Assembly: GCA_963665575.2 (NCBI GenBank)
Contig: CAXXDW010000003.1
Coordinates: 620,001 to 684,000, forward strand
DNA: 64,000 nucleotides
Direction of reading: 5' to 3'
DNA from: Rariloculus sp963665575
GTDB lineage: Bacteria > Pseudomonadota > Gammaproteobacteria > Steroidobacterales > Rariloculaceae
In this document: positions 17,099-26,137 of the stretch, one piece after another
Position numbering within the stretch: the first letter of the stretch is position 1
Layout: each line of letters starts with the position of its first letter
Program-made: the position numbers and the translations under genes
The notes under the pieces: generated by a model
What the model saw: the letters and a program-made list of their open reading frames with translations, nothing else
Databases searched by the model: none
What the model was told of the DNA's origin: nothing

Positions 17099-18487
17099 TC
17101 ATCGGCGGCTTGCAGCGTCAGCGTCCTGCAGCGATTCCACGAACCGCCGGCACCAGGCGTGAATATCGTTGCGCCTGAGTACGTCGATCATCGTCCGGTA
17201 GCGTTCGCGGCGCTCGGCGACCGGCATCGCGATGGCGCTCTGCAGACCGTCCGCAACGCCCTGCCGATCGTACGGATTGACGAGCACGCCCGCGTCGAGC
17301 TCCTGCGCCGCACCGCACAGCGTCGAGATCACCGGCATGCCCGGGTCGTCGGGATTCTGACTCGCAACGAACTCCTTGGCGACGAGGTTCATGCCGTCGC
17401 GAATCGGCGTCACGACACCCACATCGGCCAGCCGCAGTATCGACATGAGCCGCTCGCGCGGGTAACCGCGGTTCAGATAACGGATCGGCACCCAGTCGAT
17501 CTCGGCGAAGCGGCCGTTGATATTGCCGGCCGCGCGCTCGAGTTCCTCGCGGATCGACTCGTAGGTCCTGACTCCCGTGCGGGTCGGCGGCGCGATCTGC
17601 AGGTACACGACGTTGCCATGCGCCGCCGGATACCGTTCAAGCAGCGTCTCGTAACCCCGGAACCTGAGTTCGAGCCCCTTGCTGTAATCGAGCCGGTCGA
17701 CACCGACGATGAACTTGCGCGCCCTGAGACTGTAGGCGAGTCTCTGGATGTCGTCCGAATCGAAGTGCTCCACCGCCACGCTCTGGCACTCGTCCACGTC
17801 GATGCCGATCGGAAACGCGTCCGCCCGGAAAGTCCTGCCGAACGCCGTAACACACCCATCACCGTGAACTTCGCCGCCGATCTCCGCCTGGCGGATGCAA
17901 TCGTGAAACGCCGCAAGGTCGCTCCCGGTCTGAAACCCGACGACATCGTAGGACGCCAGCGCACTCAACAGCCCCTCGTATCCGGGCAGGGTCCGCAGCA
18001 CGTCGAAGCTCGGAAACGGAACGTGCAGAAAAAAGCCGATCGGTTGGGCAACGTTCATGCGCCTGAGCGATGCGCCAAGCAGGAAGAGGTGGAAATCGTG
18101 CACCCAGATCAGGTCGTCGGCCTTGAGCAGTGGCGCGAGCTTGCGCGCGAAGAGTTCGTTGACGCGCCGGTAGGCTTCGTACTCGGCGCGGCTGTACCTG
18201 AAAAAACCAAGCATGTAGTGCAATAGCGGCCAGAGCGTGTCGTTGCTGAAACCGTTGTAGTAGCGCTCGAAGTCCTGCTTGTTGATGCGGATCGTCGCGA
18301 ACTCGATGTTGCCGGCCCGCTTGAGCTTCGGGTCGCCGGGGTCGCGGGCCGTCGTCTTGCCGCTCCAGCCGAACCAGATGCCGCCGCGCTCGCGGAGCGC
18401 CGCGAGTACGCCGACGGCGAGTCCGCCGGCCGATTTGCCGCCTGAGGGTGCGGCAACGCGATTCGAAACGGCGATAAGTCTGCTCAT
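17099..18487 (-). CDS. otsA: Alpha,alpha-trehalose-phosphate synthase (UDP/GDP-forming)
   Basis: A 462-residue GT20 glycosyltransferase starting at ATG 18487 (MSRLIAVSNRVAAP). Visible family features are the N-terminal sugar-nucleotide loop, WFGWSG, WVHDFHLFLLG, RLDYSKGLELRF and DGMNLVAKEF. It joins glucose from UDP-glucose to glucose-6-phosphate to make trehalose-6-phosphate. The open frame extends far upstream but that part is the shadow of the preceding GH15 gene. It is the last gene of the otsB-GH15-otsA block, with a 67-base gap. Confidence 0.95.
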   Translation of the reverse strand: MSRLIAVSNRVAAPSGGKSAGGLAVGVLAALRERGGIWFGWSGKTTARDPGDPKLKRAGNIEFATIRINKQDFERYYNGFSNDTLWPLLHYMLGFFRYSRAEYEAYRRVNELFARKLAPLLKADDLIWVHDFHLFLLGASLRRMNVAQPIGFFLHVPFPSFDVLRTLPGYEGLLSALASYDVVGFQTGSDLAAFHDCIRQAEIGGEVHGDGCVTAFGRTFRADAFPIGIDVDECQSVAVEHFDSDDIQRLAYSLRARKFIVGVDRLDYSKGLELRFRGYETLLERYPAAHGNVVYLQIAPPTRTGVRTYESIREELERAAGNINGRFAEIDWVPIRYLNRGYPRERLMSILRLADVGVVTPIRDGMNLVAKEFVASQNPDDPGMPVISTLCGAAQELDAGVLVNPYDRQGVADGLQSAIAMPVAERRERYRTMIDVLRRNDIHAWCRRFVESLQDADAASRR

Positions 18488-18554
18488 TCGGCTTGCTCGC
18501 GCGAACGACCCGGACCCACCGGAAACCGGAACGCCCATTGGGGTTGAACTGTAT

Positions 18555-20345
18555 TCATACGGCTTGCTCCCAGGAACGGCTGAGCCGCATGGCGGCCATG
18601 ACAATGCCGACCATGCTGTAGGTTTGCGGAAAATTGCCCCAGAGCTCGCCCGTTTCCGGGTCGAGATCTTCCGAAAGCAGACCGAGCGCGGTGCGCCGCT
18701 CGAGCATGTTGCCGAAGAGTTCGCGGGCCTCCGCGTGGCGGCCGACGGCGGCGAGCGCATTGATGTACCAGAAGGTGCAGATGTTGAATGCGGTCTCGGG
18801 CCTGCCGAAGTCGTCCTCACCGGCGTAACGGAAGATATACGGTCCCTGCCTGAGTTCGGCTTCGATCGCCGCGATCGTACCGAGGAAGCGCGGGTCCGTC
18901 GGCGGGACGAATCCAAGGTCGGCAAGCGTGAGCAGGCTCGCGTCGAGCGCCGTGCCGCCGAAGCTCGCGACGAAACTCTCGCGTTCGTCGCTCCAGGCCT
19001 CGGCGAGGATCCGCTCGCGCAGCCGGTCCGCGGTCGCGTCCCAGTGTTCGGTGCGTGCCTCGGCTCCGAGCCGCCGGGCGATGCGCGCGAGCCGGTCGCA
19101 GGCCGCCCAGCACATGACGGCGGAATAGGTATGCACCTCGCTGCGGCCGCGGTACTCCCAAAGCCCGGCATCGGGCTGGTCATAGATCTCCGCCGCACGC
19201 GTCCCGAGCGCCTCAAGCAGCGCGAACTGGTGCTCGGTGCCCTGCCCGACGAGCCTGCTGTCGAAGAAACACTGCGTGGCTGCGAGCACGGTCGCGCCGA
19301 ACGAGTCGTTCTGGATCTGCCGGTACGCGTCGTTGCCGACGCGCACCGGACCCATGCTGCGATACCCGGGGAGGCTCTCGATCATGCGCTCGTCGAGCCG
19401 GTCCTCTCCGGAAATGCCGTACACGGGCTGAAGGTCGCCCGAGCCGCCGTGTTCGGCGACAAGGTTGAACAGGTACCGCACGAACGCCTGCATCGTCCGG
19501 GTCGCACCAAGACGATTGAGCGCCTGCACGACGTAAAAACTGTCCCTGAGCCAGCAGTATCGATAGTCCCAGTTGCGCCCGCTGCCCGGGGCTTCGGGAA
19601 TCGACGTGGTGAGCGCGGCGAGCACCGCGCCCGTGTCCTCGTAGGTGCAAAGCTTCAGCGTGATCGCCGCACGGATGACTTCCTCCTGCCATTCGAACGG
19701 TATGGACAGCGCCCGCGACCAGCCCTCCCAGTACGCCTTCGTCTCGCCGAACATCTCGCGCGCGAGCTTCTCGGGGCCTTCCGGAATCGTCTCGTCCGGA
19801 CCGAGGATCAGCGAGACCGGCGCTTCGAGGACCAGCGCGCGCTCCTCGAGCACCGTGGCGAGCGACGCGTTGGTCGTGGCGCGCAGCGTGAAATCGCCGC
19901 TCACGAAGCGGATGTGATTGCTGCCGTGCGTGATTTCGGGCGTCGTGCTGCCGTATCCGGCGGCAGGTCTGAGCCTGATCCGGATCGCCGGAGTGCCGGC
20001 GACCGGTTCGATCCGGCGCACGACCATGATCGGATGGAAGCTCCGCCCGAACTGCGCGTAGCGCGGCGCGAAGTCGGTGATCCTGACGGCGTTGCCGGCC
20101 TTGTCCTCGAGCCGCGTCGTCAGGATCGCCGTGTTCTCGATGTAGTCCTGCTCGCAACGCTCGAAGTCCAGCAGTTCCACGTCGAAAAATCCGGTCGCAG
20201 CCTCCGGGTTTTCTGCGGCGAGCAGCGAGCAGAAAAAGGGATCGGCATCCACCCTCGGAAATGAGCCCCAGACGAACTTCCCGAGCCGGTCGACGAGGAT
20301 CGCGATCTGGCAGTTGCCGATGAGGCCGAGTTCGAGATCAGCCAT
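18555..20345 (-). CDS. Glycoside hydrolase family 15 protein (trehalase/glucoamylase-like)
   Basis: A 596-residue (alpha/alpha)6-barrel enzyme. The N-terminal beta domain opens with LIGNCQIAILVDRLGKFVW, and the catalytic domain has NWDYRYCWLRDSFYVVQAL, LLSEDLDPETGELWGNFPQ and TFWYINALAAVGR, matching bacterial GH15 enzymes. Members next to otsA/otsB are often trehalases or glucoamylase-like. It lies between otsB (71-base gap) and otsA (67-base gap) on one strand, so a role in trehalose turnover or balance is likely, but hydrolysis of another alpha-glucoside is possible. Confidence 0.9.
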   Translation of the reverse strand: MADLELGLIGNCQIAILVDRLGKFVWGSFPRVDADPFFCSLLAAENPEAATGFFDVELLDFERCEQDYIENTAILTTRLEDKAGNAVRITDFAPRYAQFGRSFHPIMVVRRIEPVAGTPAIRIRLRPAAGYGSTTPEITHGSNHIRFVSGDFTLRATTNASLATVLEERALVLEAPVSLILGPDETIPEGPEKLAREMFGETKAYWEGWSRALSIPFEWQEEVIRAAITLKLCTYEDTGAVLAALTTSIPEAPGSGRNWDYRYCWLRDSFYVVQALNRLGATRTMQAFVRYLFNLVAEHGGSGDLQPVYGISGEDRLDERMIESLPGYRSMGPVRVGNDAYRQIQNDSFGATVLAATQCFFDSRLVGQGTEHQFALLEALGTRAAEIYDQPDAGLWEYRGRSEVHTYSAVMCWAACDRLARIARRLGAEARTEHWDATADRLRERILAEAWSDERESFVASFGGTALDASLLTLADLGFVPPTDPRFLGTIAAIEAELRQGPYIFRYAGEDDFGRPETAFNICTFWYINALAAVGRHAEARELFGNMLERRTALGLLSEDLDPETGELWGNFPQTYSMVGIVMAAMRLSRSWEQAV

Positions 20346-20416
20346 GCGATTCTCCCGCTACAGGATCGACGGCGAGCAGCCAGGATCGCCGTTTGCCGGC
20401 GAGGCCGTGTACCGGA

Positions 20417-21325
20417 TTACCCATGCCTGCCGCGCGCCTCGCGATCGACGAGCGCTTCGAGCCACCCGAGCACGGCGTCGACGTTCGGCAACCGCCAGGG
20501 TGCGGCGGAGGCGCCGGAACGCACCTTGACGGCCACGCCGCCGAGCGAGTTGACGGCCTCGAAGGCCGCTTCGTCCGTGATGTCGTCACCGACAAATACT
20601 GGCGTTCGCTTTACGAACGGCGGCTCGCGCATGAACGCGCGAACGGCCGCGCCCTTGTTCATCGCCGCGGGCTTGATTTCCACGACCATGGCGCCCCTGA
20701 GCAGATCGTATCCCGGCGGCAGCGCAGCTTCGAGCCGGGCGGCGAGTTCGAGGACCGCGCCCTCAAGATCGGCGCGCTTGCGGTAGTGCAGCGCCACGCC
20801 GATCTGCTTGTCCTCGACGATGACACCGGGGTTCGCCACATGAAACGCATCCATCGCCCTGCGTACGCCGTCCAGGGCGCCGGGGTTGGTGGTCGGCAGG
20901 CGCTCCGGCGGCGGTGCGTCCTTCGGCAGCACATCCGTCGCCGGGCTGTCCGCCGCGGGGCTGTCCGCCGCGGGGCTGTTCGCCGCGGGGCTGTCCGCCG
21001 CAGTGCTGTCCCTCGCCGGGCTGTCCGCCGCGGCGCTGTCCATCGGCAGCGTATCCGCCATACCGTTACTGCGGCGTTCGTTGCCATGTACGCCGGCGAG
21101 CGCGAATCGATGCGGCGCCAGCAGTCGGTCGATCTCCCGTATCGGCCGGCCGCTGACGAAGGCCACCGCGCCGCCCGTCGCTTCCGGCAGCTTCGGCAGC
21201 AACTTCCTGAGCCGCTCCGACAGCTCCACGCCATCGGGTTCCTCGGCGAGTTCGAGCAGCGTGCCGTCAAGGTCGAGAAAGAGAGCCGGGCGGGCGGGCC
21301 ATTCCGGTTTGGTCGTCTCGGTCAC
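20417..21325 (-). CDS. otsB: Trehalose-6-phosphate phosphatase with a repeat insertion
   Basis: A 302-residue HAD phosphatase (GTG start at 21325). The HAD motifs are ALFLDLDGTLLEL near the N terminus, VAFVSGRPIREIDRLL, a basic EIKPAAMNKGAAV segment and FVGDDITDEAAF. It removes phosphate from trehalose-6-phosphate made by OtsA. After VHGNERRSNG there is a low-complexity run of seven five-residue units of the type (A/R)DSPA, coded by a 15-bp tandem repeat at 20945-21049. This makes the protein longer than the usual ~266 residues. The insertion sits in the region leading into the cap. Confidence 0.9.
   Translation of the reverse strand: MTETTKPEWPARPALFLDLDGTLLELAEEPDGVELSERLRKLLPKLPEATGGAVAFVSGRPIREIDRLLAPHRFALAGVHGNERRSNGMADTLPMDSAAADSPARDSTAADSPAANSPAADSPAADSPATDVLPKDAPPPERLPTTNPGALDGVRRAMDAFHVANPGVIVEDKQIGVALHYRKRADLEGAVLELAARLEAALPPGYDLLRGAMVVEIKPAAMNKGAAVRAFMREPPFVKRTPVFVGDDITDEAAFEAVNSLGGVAVKVRSGASAAPWRLPNVDAVLGWLEALVDREARGRHG
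20945..21049 (-). repeat. 15-bp tandem repeat inside otsB (seven units)
   Basis: Seven units of 15 bp of the type GCTGTCCGCCGCGGG lie head to tail, with small changes in units 3-7. In the otsB frame each unit codes about five residues (DSPAA-like). The period keeps the reading frame, so the length could vary without breaking the gene. Confidence 0.85.
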
Positions 21326-21508
21326 GCGGCGAAGATACAACGGTGTCGGTCGGGCCGCAAAAGCCGCGGGTACCCTCCAGGCAGCACCGCTTCCCGACGC
21401 GGCCTGCACAACCCCGCTAACGGGATTTCCGCCGGGCCGTTGGTTGCGCGTGGGCAGCGCCGCGCTTAGACTGCCGCCCCCTGTTTCTGCAACCGAATCC
21501 AGAGCCTG

Positions 21509-22093
21509 GTGAGCCGACCGACCAGAGAAGACGCGGAGCGCGCCGTTCGAGTCCTGCTTGAGTGGATCGGCGACAATCCCGACCGTGAAGGACTGCGCTC
21601 GACCCCCGAGCGCGTCGTCAAGGCCTACGACGACTGGTTCGCCGGCTACCGCGACGACCCGGTGGAATTCCTCAGACGCACGTTCCGCGAGGTCGACGGT
21701 TACGACGAGATGATCGTGCTGCGGGACATCCGCTTCGAATCGCATTGCGAGCATCACATCGCGCCGATCGTCGGCAAGGTCCACATCGGTTACCTGCCCG
21801 ACCGCAAGGTCGTCGGCATCAGCAAGCTTGCCCGCGTCGTCGAGACCTTCGCCCGGCGCCTGCAGGTGCAGGAAGCGATGACCGCGCAGATCGCCCATTG
21901 CATTCACGACGTGCTCAAGCCCAAGGGGGTCGGCGTCGTCGTCGAAGGGACCCACCAGTGCATGACGACGCGCGGCGTGCGCAAGCACGGCGTCAGCATG
22001 ATCACGAGTCAACTGCTCGGACAGTTCCGCTCGGACCCTCGCACGCGCAACGAATTTCTCACGATGATCGGCAGGCCGAACGTCGCGAGTTGA
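21509..22093 (+). CDS. folE: GTP cyclohydrolase I
   Basis: A 194-residue FolE. Zinc ligands C80, H83 and C151 are in place (ESHCEHHIAPIVGK and GTHQCMTTRG), with PDRKVVGISKLARVVETFARR and the C-terminal RSDPRTRNEFL. It converts GTP to dihydroneopterin triphosphate, the first step to folate. Start is the GTG at 21509. Divergent from otsB and convergent with ubiX. Confidence 0.95.
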   Translation: MSRPTREDAERAVRVLLEWIGDNPDREGLRSTPERVVKAYDDWFAGYRDDPVEFLRRTFREVDGYDEMIVLRDIRFESHCEHHIAPIVGKVHIGYLPDRKVVGISKLARVVETFARRLQVQEAMTAQIAHCIHDVLKPKGVGVVVEGTHQCMTTRGVRKHGVSMITSQLLGQFRSDPRTRNEFLTMIGRPNVAS

Positions 22094-22110
22094 CCCTCCG
22101 GACGGTCCCC

Positions 22111-22686
22111 CTAGGCGTCCCTGATCCCCGTCCAGCGCCTGAGCCGCGGCGAATCGACATCGAAGAGATCGAGCACCCGGCCCACCGTCTGATCGACCAT
22201 CGCGTCGATGCTGTCGAGATTCGCGTAGAACGCGGGCACCGGGGGAAAGACGATGCCGCCGAGTTCGGTCACGGTCGTCATGTTGCGCAGGTGCACGAGG
22301 TGCAGCGGGGTTTCGCGGACGAGCAGCACGACCCGGCGGCGCTCCTTGAACGCGACGTCGGCGGCCCTCGCGACGAGCGTGTCGGCCACGCCCGTCGCGA
22401 TCGACGCGAGGGTTTTCATCGAACACGGCGCGATGATCATGCCGTCTGTGCGGAACGACCCGCTCGCGACGCTCGCGGCGATGTCGCGGTCGGAATGAAC
22501 GACATCGGCCAGCGCCTCGAGTTGCGCGCGGTCCATGTCCAGTTCAACGGAAACGTTGAGGAAGCCCGCCTTCGACACGACGAGGTGAGTCTCGACGTCG
22601 GGCTCCTCGCGCAGCGCTTCGAGCAGGCGCACGCCGTAGATCGAACCGGAAGCGCCGGTAATCGCGATAACAATGCGGCGCGTCAC
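22111..22686 (-). CDS. ubiX: Flavin prenyltransferase UbiX
   Basis: A 191-residue flavoprotein with the N-terminal IVIAITGASGSIYGVRLLEAL, IIAPCSMKTLASIATGVADTL and ERRRVVLLVRETPLHLVHLRNM segments typical of UbiX/Pad1. It makes prenylated FMN for UbiD-type decarboxylases of ubiquinone synthesis or aromatic acid breakdown. No ubiD is seen in the window. The gene is convergent with folE, with an 17-base gap. Confidence 0.93.
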   Translation of the reverse strand: MTRRIVIAITGASGSIYGVRLLEALREEPDVETHLVVSKAGFLNVSVELDMDRAQLEALADVVHSDRDIAASVASGSFRTDGMIIAPCSMKTLASIATGVADTLVARAADVAFKERRRVVLLVRETPLHLVHLRNMTTVTELGGIVFPPVPAFYANLDSIDAMVDQTVGRVLDLFDVDSPRLRRWTGIRDA

Positions 22687-22858
22687 TTGTCCGTCAACCT
22701 CCCGTGGTCCAACATTCCCGACGCCAATACTGCCGTTGCATGATGGACGAACGACCTCACCCTTTGCCGGGCCGCCATCCGGTTGCCGCCGTGCGGCAGC
22801 GAGTCCCGCCCGCGCCGCGGCCGGGCGAGGATATCATGCGGTTTGAAACCACCGGAGC

Positions 22859-23548
22859 ATGCTGATGGAGGGACTCGATCTCGGGCCCGTGTGGCTCAGC
22901 ATTCAGCTCGCCACGGTCACGGTCCTCGTGCTGCTCGTCATCGCGACCCCGCTCGCCTGGTGGCTTGCCTTCACGCGGACCCGTGCGCGCGCCGTCATCG
23001 AGGCGATCGTTGCGCTGCCGCTCGTCCTGCCGCCGACCGTGCTCGGCTTCTACCTGCTCATCGTGCTCGGGCCGGCCGGCGCGATTGGCGGTTTCTGGGT
23101 CCAGTTGACGGACACGACGCTGACCTTCTCGTTCACCGGACTCGTCATTGCGTCGGTGATCTACTCCTTCCCGTTCGCGGTCCAGCCGCTGCAGGGCGCG
23201 TTCGAAGCCGTCGGCCGAGCGCCGCTCGAGGCCGCCGCGACGCTCGGCGCGACACCCATGCAGACCTTCGCGCGCGTCGCCTCGCCGCTCGCGCTGCGCG
23301 GCTACGTCTCGGCCATCGTGCTCGGCTTCGCGCACACGCTCGGCGAGTTCGGCGTCGTGCTCATGGTCGGCGGCAACATCCCGGGCAGCACCAAGGTCGT
23401 CTCGATTGCCGTCTTCGAACACGTCGAGACGATCAGCTACGCCGACGCGCACATCCTGTCCGCAGGGCTACTTGCGTTCTCGTTCGTCGTGCTGCTGGCC
23501 GTCTACGCGCTCAATCGCCGGATTCCGATAGGCGCGGCATATGTCTGA
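22859..23548 (+). CDS. modB: Molybdate ABC transporter permease
   Basis: A 229-residue inner-membrane permease with about five membrane segments and the EAA loop (EAAATLGATPMQTFARVA). The N-terminal WLSIQLATVTVLVLLVIATP and LPPTVLGFYLL match ModB. It would form the channel of a molybdate importer with ModC, whose gene starts before this one ends. No ModA gene precedes it; the region upstream is ubiX on the other strand. Confidence 0.9.
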   Translation: MLMEGLDLGPVWLSIQLATVTVLVLLVIATPLAWWLAFTRTRARAVIEAIVALPLVLPPTVLGFYLLIVLGPAGAIGGFWVQLTDTTLTFSFTGLVIASVIYSFPFAVQPLQGAFEAVGRAPLEAAATLGATPMQTFARVASPLALRGYVSAIVLGFAHTLGEFGVVLMVGGNIPGSTKVVSIAVFEHVETISYADAHILSAGLLAFSFVVLLAVYALNRRIPIGAAYV

Positions 23549-24695
23549 ACTGGTTGTGGATGTCGCAATCGAGAAGCCCGGCTTCTCGCTGCAGGTCGAC
23601 GAGAGCATCGCGCTCGATCGGATCACGGCACTCTTTGGCGCCAGCGGTTCGGGCAAGACGACGCTGCTCAGGATCATCGCAGGGCTCGAGCCCACCGCCC
23701 GCGGCAAGGTCGTCTTTGACGGTCAGGTCTGGCAGGAGGACCGGGGTCGGACGCCTGCGCACGAGCGATCGACTGCCTCCTCCGGGTCGCTCCGCACCGC
23801 CCGGAAGCGGCGTTTCCTGCCCGCCCACGAGCGCGCCGTCGGCTTCGTGTTCCAGGACACGCGGCTCTTCACGCACCTGAGTGTGGAAGGCAACCTGCGG
23901 TTCGCGCTCCGACACGGGCGGTTCGCCGCCGGCTTCGGTACCGGCAGCGGCATCGGCATGAGCGAAGTCGTCGCCGCACTCGAACTGGAGAGCCTGCTTG
24001 CCCGGCGGCCGGCATCGCTGTCGGGGGGTGAACGACAGCGCGTGGCGATCGGCCGGGCACTGCTCGCCAACCCGCGTGTACTGCTCATGGACGAGCCGCT
24101 GTCGTCGCTCGATACCGCCCGCAAGCGCGAGATCGTGAGCTACATCGAAGCCTTGCCGGAGCGCTTTGCGATACCCGTGCTCTACGTCACGCACGACATC
24201 GACGAGGTCGCACGGCTGTCGAACCGGATGCTGCTGCTCTCCGCCGGCCGCATCGCCGCACAAGGCGGCGTCGGCGAAATCCTCGGCCGGATCGATCTGT
24301 GGCCATCGCTGGAACGCCTCGAGGCAGGCTCGGTCATCGAGGCGCGCGTGCAACGGCATGACAACGGCATGACCCACCTCGCCTTCGAGACGGGTACGCT
24401 GCAGATTCCGGCCGTCGACGCGGTGCCGGGCAAGGTCCTGAGGCTCAGGGTCCACGCGCGCGATGTGGCGGTCGCCACCGAGTACCCGCAGCACCTGAGC
24501 ATCCGCAATATCCTGCCCGCGACCATCGAGAAGATCGACCTCGACGCCACCGTGCACGCCGACCTCCTGCTCGGCGTCGGCGCACAGACGCTACGCGCGA
24601 GAATCACCCGCAACGCGCTCGAAGACCTCGGGCTCACCGAAGGCCAGCAAGTTCACGCCCTGATCAAGAGCGTACTGTTCGAGGGGCGCCTCTGA
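23541..24695 (+). CDS. modC: Molybdate ABC transporter ATP-binding protein
   Basis: A 384-residue ATPase, coupled to modB by an 8-base overlap. Walker A GASGSGKTT is at 33-41, the Q-loop FVFQDTRLF, signature LSGGERQRVAIGRALL, Walker B LLMDEPLSSLD, and the C-terminal Mop/TOBE domain (LRVHARDVAVATEYP...). Between the Walker A region and the Q-loop there is an extra ~25-residue basic stretch flanked by two copies of PAHER, which makes the N-terminal lobe longer than in Escherichia coli ModC. The transporter may supply Mo to the molybdopterin dehydrogenase at 37655-40069. Confidence 0.92.
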   Translation: MSELVVDVAIEKPGFSLQVDESIALDRITALFGASGSGKTTLLRIIAGLEPTARGKVVFDGQVWQEDRGRTPAHERSTASSGSLRTARKRRFLPAHERAVGFVFQDTRLFTHLSVEGNLRFALRHGRFAAGFGTGSGIGMSEVVAALELESLLARRPASLSGGERQRVAIGRALLANPRVLLMDEPLSSLDTARKREIVSYIEALPERFAIPVLYVTHDIDEVARLSNRMLLLSAGRIAAQGGVGEILGRIDLWPSLERLEAGSVIEARVQRHDNGMTHLAFETGTLQIPAVDAVPGKVLRLRVHARDVAVATEYPQHLSIRNILPATIEKIDLDATVHADLLLGVGAQTLRARITRNALEDLGLTEGQQVHALIKSVLFEGRL

Positions 24696-24887
24696 GCCGA
24701 GTTCCCGCAGCCCCGCAGCGGGAGCCCGGTCGATGCGGCATCACGTGCCGGCATTGCGGTAGAATCCGCTGCCTTCGGGCGCGGCCCGGCAGTCCGTGGC
24801 AGAACCTCGCGTAGCACCCGAACGCGGCGAGGCTATCGCCAATGACTGCCCGGTGCAGCGCCGACTCCTTGTGACAGAGAGCGGCCG

Positions 24888-25277
24888 ATGAGCGAACAAA
24901 ACGAATATGACGACATCCCGGGTACTTACCTTTTCGACCGGCACCGTTCCCGGCAGGGTTATCACCTCAACATGTTCTTCTTTTCGCTGATGACAGAGGA
25001 GAATCGCGAGGCGTTTCTCGCGGATGAGGAAGGCTACCTCGACCGGTTCCCGATGACGCCCGAACAACGCAAGGGCGTTCTCGAGCGCGACTGGCTCGGG
25101 ATGATCAAGCTCGGCGGCAACGTCTACTACATGTCGAAGTTCGGCGCGACGCTCGGCCGGTCGTTCCAATACATGGCCGGCGCCATGTCCGGGGTCACCC
25201 AGGAAGAGTATGCGGCCATGATGAAACGCGGCGGCCGGTCGGTCGCAGGCAATCGCAGCAAGTCGGAGGGCAACTGA
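24888..25277 (+). CDS. ligA: Protocatechuate 4,5-dioxygenase alpha subunit
   Basis: A 129-residue small subunit. The sequence PGTYLFDRHRSRQGYHLNMF at the N terminus and MTPEQRKGVLERDWLGMIKL GGNVYYMSKFG in the middle match LigA of Sphingobium. It packs on LigB and closes the active site. Its stop shares a base with the ligB start at 25277, so the two are coupled. The substrate could be protocatechuate, gallate or a methylated relative; the close match to LigAB favours protocatechuate. Confidence 0.92.
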   Translation: MSEQNEYDDIPGTYLFDRHRSRQGYHLNMFFFSLMTEENREAFLADEEGYLDRFPMTPEQRKGVLERDWLGMIKLGGNVYYMSKFGATLGRSFQYMAGAMSGVTQEEYAAMMKRGGRSVAGNRSKSEGN

Positions 25278-26137
25278 TGGCAAGGATCGTCGGCGGACTC
25301 GCCACCTCACACGTGCCGGCCGTCGGTGCGGCCATCGACCTCGGCAAGACCCAGACCGATCACTGGAAGCCGCTCTTCGACGGCTACGAGCCGGCCCAGC
25401 AGTGGCTCGCGCGCGTCAACCCCGATGTCATCGTGCTCGTCTACAACGACCATGCTACGGCGTTCTCGCTCGAGATCATCCCGACATTCGGCATTGGCGT
25501 TGCGGAGAACTTCCCTCCTGCGGACGAAGGCTGGGGGCCGCGTCCCGTGCCGACCGTCGAAGGTCACGCGGAGCTGGCCTGGCACCTGTCCGAGAGCCTG
25601 ATTTTCGACGAATTCGACATGACGATGATCAACGAGATGCCCGTCGATCACGGCCTGACCGTGCCACTCTCGCTGACCTGTGGCAAGGACAGCCGCTGCG
25701 AGGCGCCCGAACGTTGGCCGCACAGGGTCGTGCCGATCTCCGTCAACGTCGTGCAATACCCTCCACCGACCGGCAAACGCTGCTACGACCTCGGCCGTGC
25801 GATCAGGAAGGCCATCGAGGCCTATCACGAGGATCTCAGCATTGTGGTCTACGGGACCGGCGGGATGTCGCACCAGCTTCACGGCGAGCGGGCAGGCCTG
25901 ATCAATCGCGAGTGGGACACGGCCTTCCTCGACGACCTCACGCGGGATCCGGAGCGTTTGCAGTCGATCCCGTTCATCGAGTACGTGCGCGAGACCGGCG
26001 CCGAAGGCATCGAACTCGTGATGTGGCTCATCATGCGCGGGGCGCTCGGCGACGACGTGCGCGAGCTCTACCGCCACTACCACATTCCGGCATCGAACAC
26101 GGCGTCCGGCCTGATCGTGCTGGAACCTGCGGCGTAG
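25277..26137 (+). CDS. ligB: Protocatechuate 4,5-dioxygenase beta subunit
   Basis: A 286-residue type II extradiol dioxygenase catalytic subunit. The iron ligands are visible as H12 (TSHVPA) and H59 (YNDHAT), with the third acidic ligand in GIELVMWLIMRG, and the catalytic-type His in GTGGMSHQLHG. PADEGWGPRPVP and YPPPTGKRC match LigB. It opens protocatechuate between C4 and C5 to 4-carboxy-2-hydroxymuconate semialdehyde, the substrate of LigC encoded nearby. Confidence 0.94.
   Translation: MARIVGGLATSHVPAVGAAIDLGKTQTDHWKPLFDGYEPAQQWLARVNPDVIVLVYNDHATAFSLEIIPTFGIGVAENFPPADEGWGPRPVPTVEGHAELAWHLSESLIFDEFDMTMINEMPVDHGLTVPLSLTCGKDSRCEAPERWPHRVVPISVNVVQYPPPTGKRCYDLGRAIRKAIEAYHEDLSIVVYGTGGMSHQLHGERAGLINREWDTAFLDDLTRDPERLQSIPFIEYVRETGAEGIELVMWLIMRGALGDDVRELYRHYHIPASNTASGLIVLEPAA

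Noticed and set aside
17099..19216. A 705-codon open frame for OtsA
   Set aside because: Its first ~240 codons are Arg/Ser-rich shadow of the GH15 gene; the true OtsA begins at ATG 18487.
18279..20264. Long plus-strand open frame opposite GH15
   Set aside because: Antisense shadow in high-GC DNA; the GH15 protein on the other strand has clear domains.
20417..22426. A 669-codon open frame covering otsB and folE
   Set aside because: Only the last 302 codons match trehalose phosphatase; the rest is antisense to folE and ubiX.
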